This document shows positions 7,072 to 11,349 of a stretch of 11,349 nucleotides of DNA, piece after piece (the first letter of the stretch is position 1; each line of letters begins with the position of its first letter). The stretch is from the NCBI GenBank assembly GCA_964384675.1, contig CAYLNK010000219.1:1-11349 (forward strand), in the 5' to 3' direction. Origin of the DNA: CAYLNK01 sp964384675. GTDB lineage: Bacteria > Acidobacteriota > Thermoanaerobaculia > UBA5066. The position numbers and the translations under genes are program-made. Under the pieces are notes generated by a model. That model saw nothing but the letters and a program-made list of their open reading frames with translations. It was not told the DNA's origin and did not search any database.

Positions 7072-7443
7072 GTAGTGTCTCGCGAAATAGGCCAGCGTCC
7101 GCCAGGCGNNNNNNNNNNNNNNNNNNNNNNNNNNNNNNNNNNNNNNNNNNNNNNNNNNNNNNNNNNNNNNNNNNNNNNNNNNNNNNNNNNNNNNNNNNNN
7201 NNNNNNNNCCCAGGGTCCCGCTGAGGCGGGACCCGAGAAGAACCAGCCTTCGAATCCCACCCGTGATCGGGCCACCGATCCCACCCTGTCCGCCAGTAGT
7301 GTCTCGCGAAATAGGCCAGCGTCCGCCAGGCGGACTGGGTGGGTGAGAACCCACGCCCAGGGTCCCGCTGAGGCGGGACCCGAGAAGAACCAGCCTTCGA
7401 ATCCCACCCGGGATCGGGCCACCGATCCCACCCTGTCCGCCAG
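7054..7443 (+). repeat. Tandem 147-bp repeat array seeded by the 3' end of tRNA-Ser(GGA)
   Basis: The 19-mer atcccaccctgtccgccag (the last 18 bases of the tRNA plus G) occurs at 7054, 7278 and 7425. The complete unit is 147 bp (7278-7424). The first unit is visible only as 7054-7108 and 7209-7277, on both sides of the N run. The two copies differ at a single visible position (T7264 versus G7411), so amplification is recent or the copies are homogenised. Each unit also contains a second tRNA-derived piece, ttcgaatcccaccc, at 7249-7262 and 7396-7409. It holds four potential hairpins: 7321-7335, 7335-7360, 7360-7381 and 7410-7429. No credible protein is encoded; long translations through this region are artefacts of the repeat. 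The array ends at 7443, 53 bases before the sigma-factor stop. Confidence 0.93.
7109..7208. other. Assembly gap (100 Ns)
   Basis: A run of exactly 100 Ns, a conventional placeholder for a scaffold gap of unknown size. It falls inside the tandem array. If only one unit were interrupted, 23 bases would be missing (those corresponding to 7333-7355 in the complete copy); any number of further 147-bp units could also be hidden. Confidence 0.97.
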
Positions 7444-7496
7444 CACGGACGGAGCTGTCGCCCGAAGGGCAAACCCCGGCGGTCCCCAGGCTCGCG

Positions 7497-8093
7497 TCAG
7501 TCCAGGGCCTTCCGCAACCGGATCAACCCCTGCCGGATCCGCGTCTTGATCGTTCCGAGCGGCTGCTTGAGCCGCTCCGCGATCTCCACGTGTGTGAGGC
7601 CCTCGAAGAACGCCAGCTCGATCGCCTCCCGCTGAGCGCCGGGGAGGGTCCCCAGGATTTCCCGGACGTTGTCGCGCGCCTGCCGGAACGACGCCACCTG
7701 GTCCGGCGGGGCCTCCTCGTCGAGCGGATCGAGGTTCACCTCCGGGTCGTCGAACGAGATCGTCCGATCCTCGCGGCGGCGCCGGGCCCGAAGCCGGTCG
7801 ATCGCGCGGGACCTGGCCAGCGTGAAGATCCACGCCGGCGGTCCACCGCGCGAGGGATCGTAGCGGTCCGCCTGCCGCCAGACCTGCCAGAAGACGTCGA
7901 GCGCGACGTCCTCGGCTTCCTCGGCGTTCTGCAGGACCTTCCAGACGAGCGAGTAGACCGGGGACGAGTAACGAGCGTAGAGGGTGTCGAGGGCCGCCGA
8001 GTCACCTCGTCTGATGCGGTCGAGAAGCGCGAGGTCGACGACCGCGTCTTCCTTCGCCTCGACGGGATCCCTCGGCGGTGCGGCGCCTTTCAT
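7497..8093 (-). CDS. RNA polymerase sigma factor, ECF family
   Basis: Group 4 (ECF) sigma-70 factor directing RNA polymerase to a specific regulon. The 198-residue protein has a sigma region 2 at about 24-103, including YSLVWKVLQNAEEAEDVALDVFWQVW (core binding and -10 recognition, split here by the usual acidic turn) and WIFTLARSRAIDRLR. A linker at about 110-135 includes FDDPEVNLDP. Region 4 at about 143-195 has the helix-turn-helix LTHVEIAERL then LGTIKTRIRQGL. The order and spacing are those of SigK/RpoE-like ECFs. The start is ATG 8093-8091, with GGAG 7 bases upstream. A TACTCT element ends 11 bases before the ATG. No anti-sigma gene follows: downstream on the same strand there are only the repeat array and an oppositely oriented tRNA, so control must come from elsewhere. 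Confidence 0.92.
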   Translation of the reverse strand: MKGAAPPRDPVEAKEDAVVDLALLDRIRRGDSAALDTLYARYSSPVYSLVWKVLQNAEEAEDVALDVFWQVWRQADRYDPSRGGPPAWIFTLARSRAIDRLRARRRREDRTISFDDPEVNLDPLDEEAPPDQVASFRQARDNVREILGTLPGAQREAIELAFFEGLTHVEIAERLKQPLGTIKTRIRQGLIRLRKALD

Positions 8094-8150
8094 CGGCGAG
8101 CTCCAGAGTAGCAGGGGCGCCCGCCCTTCCGGCCCGGGCCCGTCCTCGCC

Positions 8151-8156
8151 TATACT
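8151..8156 (+). promoter_or_regulatory. Candidate -10 element of tRNA-Ser(CGA)
   Basis: TATACT lies 39 bases before the mature tRNA 5' end, in the divergent region between the sigma-factor gene and the tRNA. The upstream -35 region (TTCCGG at about 8127) is weak. The call rests on -10 similarity and position. Confidence 0.45.
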
Positions 8157-8195
8157 CCGCCGCCCCCGGGGTCCGGGCGCTCTTTCCGACGACGT

Positions 8196-8285
8196 GGTGA
8201 GGTGCTGGAGCGGTTGATCAGGCCAGTCTCGAAAACTGGTGTACCGGAGACGGTACCGTGGGTTCGAATCCCACCCTCACCGCCA
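8196..8285 (+). tRNA. tRNA-Ser (anticodon CGA), CCA encoded
   Basis: A class II tRNA decoding UCG, a frequent serine codon in this GC-rich sequence. Acceptor GGTGAGG (8196-8202) pairs with CCTCACC (8275-8281); discriminator G8282 and an encoded CCA follow. The anticodon stem CCAGT/ACTGG encloses CTCGAAA, giving anticodon CGA. The variable arm includes GTACC-GGAGAC-GGTAC. The T arm is identical to that of tRNA-Ser(GGA). Unlike that tRNA, it is not followed by repeats; a protein gene starts 32 bases downstream and may share its transcript. Confidence 0.97.
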
Positions 8286-8306
8286 GCGTCGGAGGCGCCT
8301 GCGGAC

Positions 8307-8312
8307 GAGGAG
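8307..8312 (+). promoter_or_regulatory. Shine-Dalgarno that decides a TTG start
   Basis: GAGGAG, 5 bases before the TTG at 8318. In-frame upstream ATG/GTG candidates lie inside the tRNA gene, so this site favours TTG as the start of the CoA-binding protein. Confidence 0.65.
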
Positions 8313-8317
8313 ACACC

Positions 8318-8740
8318 TTGGGCCGTCCCGATCCCCATCCCCGCGCGGTGCTCGAGGTCCTTCACCGGCGCGGTCCACAGACCCGGATCGCCGTCGTCGG
8401 CGCGAGCAACAACCCGTCCAAGTACGGCAACGTCATCGTGCGCAACCTCGTCGCCAAGGGCTACACGGTCCTGCCCGTCAACCCGCGGGAGACGACGATC
8501 GCCGGCCTGCGCGCCTATCCAGACCTCGCCTCGGTCCCCGGCCCGGTGCACCTCGTCGACGTCGTCACGCCCCCGGAGGTGTCGACCGGGATCGTCGAGC
8601 AGGCCGCGCGGCTCGGTCTTCCGGCCCTCTGGCTCCAGGACGGCAGCTACGACGACGCCACCCTCGCCGCCGTCGAGAAGGCCTCGATCCCCACCGTCTA
8701 CGAGGCCTGCATCATGGTCGCCAGCGGCTTCCGCCAGTAG
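8318..8740 (+). CDS. CoA-binding domain protein (YccU-like)
   Basis: A small single-domain Rossmann-fold protein of the CoA_binding_2 family, related to the nucleotide-binding part of succinyl-CoA synthetase alpha subunits; the cellular role is unknown and it is presumably cytoplasmic. From the TTG start at 8318 it has 140 residues, the usual family length. The signature IAVVGASNNPSKYGN (beta1-loop-alphaA) is followed by LVAKGYTVLPVNP, DVVTPPE and LWLQDG, ending in YEACIMVA. The TTG is preferred because GAGGAG lies 5 bases upstream; a GTG at 8348 is an alternative that would give a shorter N-terminus. The gene begins 32 bases after tRNA-Ser(CGA) and may be read from its promoter. It converges on the maleylpyruvate isomerase-like gene. 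Confidence 0.9.
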   Translation: MGRPDPHPRAVLEVLHRRGPQTRIAVVGASNNPSKYGNVIVRNLVAKGYTVLPVNPRETTIAGLRAYPDLASVPGPVHLVDVVTPPEVSTGIVEQAARLGLPALWLQDGSYDDATLAAVEKASIPTVYEACIMVASGFRQ

Positions 8741-8793
8741 CCCTGAGCCTGTAACGGCTGAATCGACAGCGCCTGCTCGGCCCTCGGCAGTGG

Positions 8794-8819
8794 CGCCGTC
8801 GGCGTTGCGCCGACTGGCG
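8794..8819. terminator. Hairpin between convergent genes, possible bidirectional terminator
   Basis: GTCGGCG (8798-8804) pairs with CGCCGAC (8808-8814) around a TTG loop. The stem continues as CGCC/GGCG across a bulged T at 8815, giving 11 base pairs. It lies in the 167-base stretch between two converging genes, where no coding sequence is supported. No U-tract follows on either strand, so intrinsic termination is uncertain. Confidence 0.35.
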
Positions 8820-8907
8820 TGGAGCCAGCTACGGCCTGTGTCGGCGCGCCTTGCCATCGCGAGCCGATAGCCGTCGCCTCCACGGTCGCTGCAATCGGTA
8901 CGGGAGA

Positions 8908-9777
8908 CTAGGCCATCACGGCCAGTGTGCCGAAGAACGGCGCCGCGAGCGCCTCGTCGCCCGCGACGTCGGCCTGCGCCCGTGCGGGCTCCGGCGCGAG
9001 GCCCTTCGTCAGGAGCAGCCAGGCCGTCTCCTCGGAGAGCGCGATCGAGGCCGCCGGCGCGACGGCCTCGCCACGGCACAGGGTCCAGCCCGTCTCCTGG
9101 CGGACGAGCGAGAACGGATAGGTTTCCCGTCCGGCGATCCGGATCCCGAGCGACGTGCCCGGCGCGGCGGAGACGTCGCGGTACCGGTGCGGCAGCGCGC
9201 GAAGGAACGTCTCGAGCACGGGCCCCGAGAGCGAGGGATCGTCGAGCGGCGGGGCGCCGACGGCGAGCCGGATCTGCTGCTGGTGGTGCCACCGCTCGGT
9301 CAGCTCGCGCGCCACGTCGAACCAGACGGCCGAGCGCTCCTCCCCCGCCCACGCGACGCCGATCGCCGCTGGAGCCTCGCCGTCGAGAGACGTCAGGAAC
9401 GCGGCGAGCGGCGGCTCCGCCAGCGCCAGCAGCTCCACGAGGAGCGCGGGGCTGATCCGGCGCATCGCCACGACCCAGTCCCGGTTGAGACCGTTCAGGA
9501 AGGCGACGAGCTCTCCGTACGACGTGATCGGCGCCGGCGGACCGGGCGGCCGATGCCCGTCGCGGCCGGCCGAGATTCGCCGGAGAGCCGTGTCGAGGAG
9601 GTGCGCCGCGACGTCACGCACGGTCCAGCCCGGACACACGGTGGGACGCTCCCAGTCGGCCGGCAAAAGGCCGCCGAGGAGCGAGAGCAGCTCGCGACCG
9701 AGCGGCGCGAAGAGGGCGGCGGTGTCGAGGTGTGGCGCGGGCTCGGGCCCGTTCGCGCCGCGCGTGTCGTGAGTCAC
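8908..9777 (-). CDS. Maleylpyruvate isomerase-like protein (TIGR03083/MDMPI family, DinB superfamily)
   Basis: Member of a family named for mycothiol-dependent maleylpyruvate isomerase; most members are thought to be metal-dependent thiol-using enzymes of unknown substrate. The protein has 289 residues. The N-terminal four-helix MDMPI domain includes CPGWTVRDVAAHLLDT, with H59, and ELTERWHHQQQIR, with E161 and H165. These correspond to the His/Glu/His zinc ligands of the characterised enzyme, so the metal site is intact. The C-terminal ~110 residues, ending TGWTLCRGEAV..ASIALSEETAWLLLTKGL, match the SCP2-like second domain. The start is the GTG at 9777-9775; no Shine-Dalgarno is visible, and TAGGCT lies 6 bases upstream. 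It diverges from the SUMF1-like gene over 23 bp. In an organism outside Actinobacteria the thiol cofactor is unlikely to be mycothiol; the true reaction is unknown. Confidence 0.85.
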   Translation of the reverse strand: MTHDTRGANGPEPAPHLDTAALFAPLGRELLSLLGGLLPADWERPTVCPGWTVRDVAAHLLDTALRRISAGRDGHRPPGPPAPITSYGELVAFLNGLNRDWVVAMRRISPALLVELLALAEPPLAAFLTSLDGEAPAAIGVAWAGEERSAVWFDVARELTERWHHQQQIRLAVGAPPLDDPSLSGPVLETFLRALPHRYRDVSAAPGTSLGIRIAGRETYPFSLVRQETGWTLCRGEAVAPAASIALSEETAWLLLTKGLAPEPARAQADVAGDEALAAPFFGTLAVMA

Positions 9778-9783
9778 CGCTCG

Positions 9784-9793
9784 AGCCTATCCT
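9784..9793. promoter_or_regulatory. Overlapping divergent -10 elements
   Basis: On the plus strand TATCCT (9788-9793) ends 7 bases before the GTG at 9801. On the minus strand TAGGCT (9789-9784) ends 6 bases before the GTG at 9777. The two hexamers share the TA at 9788-9789. With only 23 bp between start codons, both transcripts would be leaderless and any -35 box would lie inside the opposite gene. Confidence 0.4.
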
Positions 9794-9800
9794 GATCCCC

Positions 9801-10580
9801 GTGCTCGAATCACTCGCGGCGATCGGGCTGGCGGCGTTCCTGGCGGGACCCGCCCCCATCTGGACGGAGCCTCGCACCGGGATGACGTTCGTCCTGGTGC
9901 CCCCGGGTCGCTTCACGATGGGCTCCCCGGCCGCCGAGCCCGGGCGGGAGACAGAGGAGGCGGCACACGGGGTGACGCTCACCCGCGGCTTCTACCTGGG
10001 CCGCTTCGAGGTGACACAGGCGGAGTGGCGCGCCGTGATGGGCACGAGCCCGAGCCGCTTCGCGGGCTGCGACCGGTGTCCGGTGGAGAGGGTCACCTGG
10101 CACGACGCGAAGGCGTTCCTCCTTCGGCTCGGCCGGCTCGTGCCCGGCGAGCGCTTCCGCCTGCCCACCGAGGCGGAGTGGGAGTACGCGTGCCGCGCGG
10201 GGACGACGACGCCGTTCCAGACCGGCGCCTCCCTCGACGCCCGCGGCGCGAACGTGGACGGACGGTATCCGTACGCGTCGGGCCCGAGCAGCCGATTCCG
10301 CGGCCGGACCGCGCCCGTCGGCCGCTACCCGCCGAACGCCTGGGGCCTCTTCGACCTGCACGGCAACGTCTGGGAGTGGACGGAGGACGATCACTGCCCG
10401 TACGCGGAAGGGCCCGCCGTCGACCCGCTCGGGCGCTGCGGCTCCGGGCTGAAGGTGATCCGCGGCGGCAGCTGGGCCTTCGACGTGGGAAGCGCCCGCT
10501 CGGCTCTGCGGTATACGCACGCACCGGCCGATCGCGGCTACAGCCTCGGGTTCCGGGTCGTGCGCGAGAAGCCCGACTAG
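9801..10580 (+). CDS. SUMF1/FGE-sulfatase-domain protein, probably exported
   Basis: Formylglycine-generating-enzyme-like fold protein; non-FGE members serve as binding or hydroxylase-like modules. From the GTG at 9801 it has 259 residues: a short hydrophobic N-terminus (LAAIGLAAFLAG), probably a weak signal peptide without the usual basic residues, then one SUMF1 domain from about 29. The motifs are FVLVPPGRFTMGS, GFYLGRFEVTQAEW, RLPTEAEWEYACRAG (120-134), GLFDLHGNVWEW (182-193), RGGSW (221-225) and GFRVVR (250-255). The two catalytic cysteines near the C-terminus of true FGE are absent (SALRYTHAPADRGYSLGFR has none), and no sulfatase gene is nearby, so sulfatase activation is unlikely. C90 and C93 may form a disulphide. 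An in-frame ATG at 9732 would overlap the divergent gene and add an atypical Arg-rich leader, so I prefer 9801. Confidence 0.85.
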   Translation: MLESLAAIGLAAFLAGPAPIWTEPRTGMTFVLVPPGRFTMGSPAAEPGRETEEAAHGVTLTRGFYLGRFEVTQAEWRAVMGTSPSRFAGCDRCPVERVTWHDAKAFLLRLGRLVPGERFRLPTEAEWEYACRAGTTTPFQTGASLDARGANVDGRYPYASGPSSRFRGRTAPVGRYPPNAWGLFDLHGNVWEWTEDDHCPYAEGPAVDPLGRCGSGLKVIRGGSWAFDVGSARSALRYTHAPADRGYSLGFRVVREKPD

Positions 10581-10623
10581 CCGTCTGATCGGTCCCTGTC
10601 CTGAACGAACGAGCCGAGTTTTC

Positions 10624-11349
10624 TCATGCGACCTTGCGAGCGGGAAAGGCCTGGGCGAGGAGGAGATCGAGCTGGCGCTCCACCCTGGAGAGGGCAGCGG
10701 AGAGCTGGGGCTGAGGGTCGGTGACGCCATCGGGAAGAAGAGCTCGATGGGCGGGGCGGAACACCCTGGCGTCGAGCCGTGCGAAGAGGCGAGAGAGCTT
10801 CCAGCCGTAGGGTGTGACGACATGGCGGTTGGTGCCGGGCTCCTTAGACGATCCCCTTTCGGCAGAGGCGTCGCAGGTCGTAGCTGGCCTGGGTGGCGCG
10901 GTACGGTCCGGATGCGGGGCCGGGCAGATCGGTGACGAGGGCGCGCAGGTCGTGGTTGCGGAAGCCGTGGAGCAGGTGAGTGAAGACGGTGAGGGCCAGC
11001 ACGAGGGCCATCACCCTGGGGTCGCCGAATCGCAGGCCCGGCGCCTCTTGACCGTCGTCGGTGACGGTAGGCTGCACCACTCGCTGGATGCTGTCGGCGG
11101 ACAGACCAGAGTTCTGGCTGACACGCTCGACCTCGAGGAGGCGCCGGTTACTGCGCGGCCCGTCCGGCCCGCGCCAGAGACCTCGGCCGCCGCCGGTGGC
11201 GCCGGCCAACTGGTTGATGTGGCGACCGAGCTGCTGGAGGTAGGCGAAGTTCGACAGACCTTTGTTGAGGGTGAAGCCGCCCGGATCGCGGAACGTGGTC
11301 TCGGTTCGCAGCCCGCGGCCTTCCTTGAAGTACTGCTTCAGGTCGGTGC
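10624..11349 (-). pseudogene. Frameshifted, partial gene of an uncharacterised wHTH-containing family, possibly mobile-associated
   Basis: The minus strand enters from the window edge in frame as TDLKQYFKEGRGLRTETTFR and continues to LRRLCRKGIV, where TAA (10846-10844) ends the frame. Skipping one base resumes the same protein: KEPGTNRHVVTPYGWKLSRL, then RVERQLDLLLAQAFPARKVA, and stop at 10626-10624. The reunited protein resembles a family I recall from GC-rich genomes, usually annotated as hypothetical; its name and function are unknown to me. YDLRRLCRKGIV..PGTNRHVVTPYG has the shape of a winged-helix DNA-binding segment. An extra T at 10846 explains the break; it could be a mutation, a sequencing error or, less likely, programmed shifting. 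A Gly/Arg-rich stretch at about 11150-11212 looks like an insert before NRRLLEVERVS. No terminal inverted repeats are visible inside the window. The N-terminus lies outside. Confidence 0.6.

Noticed and set aside
7054..7443. CRISPR array
   Set aside because: The repeats are contiguous 147-bp units without variable spacers, no cas gene is near, and the repeat contains tRNA sequence.
7453..7475. Terminator for the sigma-factor gene
   Set aside because: A short GCCC/GGGC stem is present but too weak and has no U-tract; not supported.
6950..7833. Long open reading frames running through the repeats and the N run on both strands
   Set aside because: They read across tRNA, repeats and the N placeholder, giving repeated tRNA-antisense peptides; they are extensions of the true secreted-protein or sigma-factor frames or artefacts.
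8698..8883. Small minus-strand protein between the two convergent genes
   Set aside because: It overlaps the end of the CoA-binding gene, has no ribosome binding site or recognisable domain, and covers a hairpin; better read as non-coding.
9732..9800. Upstream ATG start for the SUMF1-like gene
   Set aside because: It would extend the gene 46 bases into the divergent coding sequence and add an Arg-rich leader atypical of the family; the GTG at 9801 follows a -10-like element.
9801..10580. True formylglycine-generating enzyme
   Set aside because: The C-terminal catalytic cysteines are absent and no sulfatase gene is in the window.

Overview
This is a GC-rich bacterial chromosomal segment, best read as part of a draft or metagenome-assembled scaffold: it is interrupted by exactly 100 Ns inside a tandem repeat. 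The codon bias, the GH57/GalT glucan cluster, the ECF sigma factor, the SUMF1-like protein and start codons without Shine-Dalgarno sequences suit a deep-branching GC-rich phylum, for example Acidobacteriota of the Thermoanaerobaculia/Holophagae kind. That placement is inference; no rRNA or phylogenetic marker beyond dnaX is present.

Layout. (1) 1-956, minus: the start of dnaX (DNA polymerase III gamma/tau, C-terminus outside the window) and, just upstream on the same strand, the SRP 4.5S RNA gene ffs. (2) 1008-6407, plus: a compact three-gene alpha-glucan/sugar-nucleotide operon made of a GH57 amylopullulanase-like enzyme, a GalT-family nucleotidylyltransferase, and a GH57 branching enzyme (DUF1957 type). 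The branching enzyme overlaps the GalT gene by 4 bases and carries an unusual C-terminal GyrI-like domain. (3) 6411-6875, minus: a small secreted protein of unknown function. (4) 6982-7071, plus: tRNA-Ser(GGA), followed by an array of 147-bp repeats (7054-7443) in which each unit begins with a copy of the last 18 bases of that tRNA. (5) 7497-8093, minus: an ECF sigma factor with no visible anti-sigma gene. (6) 8196-8740, plus: tRNA-Ser(CGA) followed closely by a CoA-binding Rossmann protein. (7) 8908-9777, minus: a mycothiol-dependent maleylpyruvate isomerase-like DinB-superfamily protein. It diverges over only 23 bp from (8) 9801-10580, plus: an exported SUMF1/FGE-like protein without the FGE catalytic cysteines. 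(9) 10624-11349, minus: a frameshifted and partial gene of an uncharacterised family that looks mobile-associated.

How the genes work together. The GH57 enzymes and GalT form one plausible storage-polysaccharide module: one enzyme debranches or hydrolyses alpha-glucan, one builds branches, and GalT handles a hexose-1-phosphate/nucleotide-sugar. The remaining genes are housekeeping or accessory and have no shared pathway I can defend.

Most noteworthy: the tRNA-Ser 3'-tail repeat array, whose architecture recalls the E. coli tyrT/rtT repeats; the branching enzyme-GyrI-like fusion; and a recurring TAnnnT element 6-11 bases before start codons that mostly lack a Shine-Dalgarno sequence, which suggests widespread leaderless transcription, including two overlapping divergent -10 elements.
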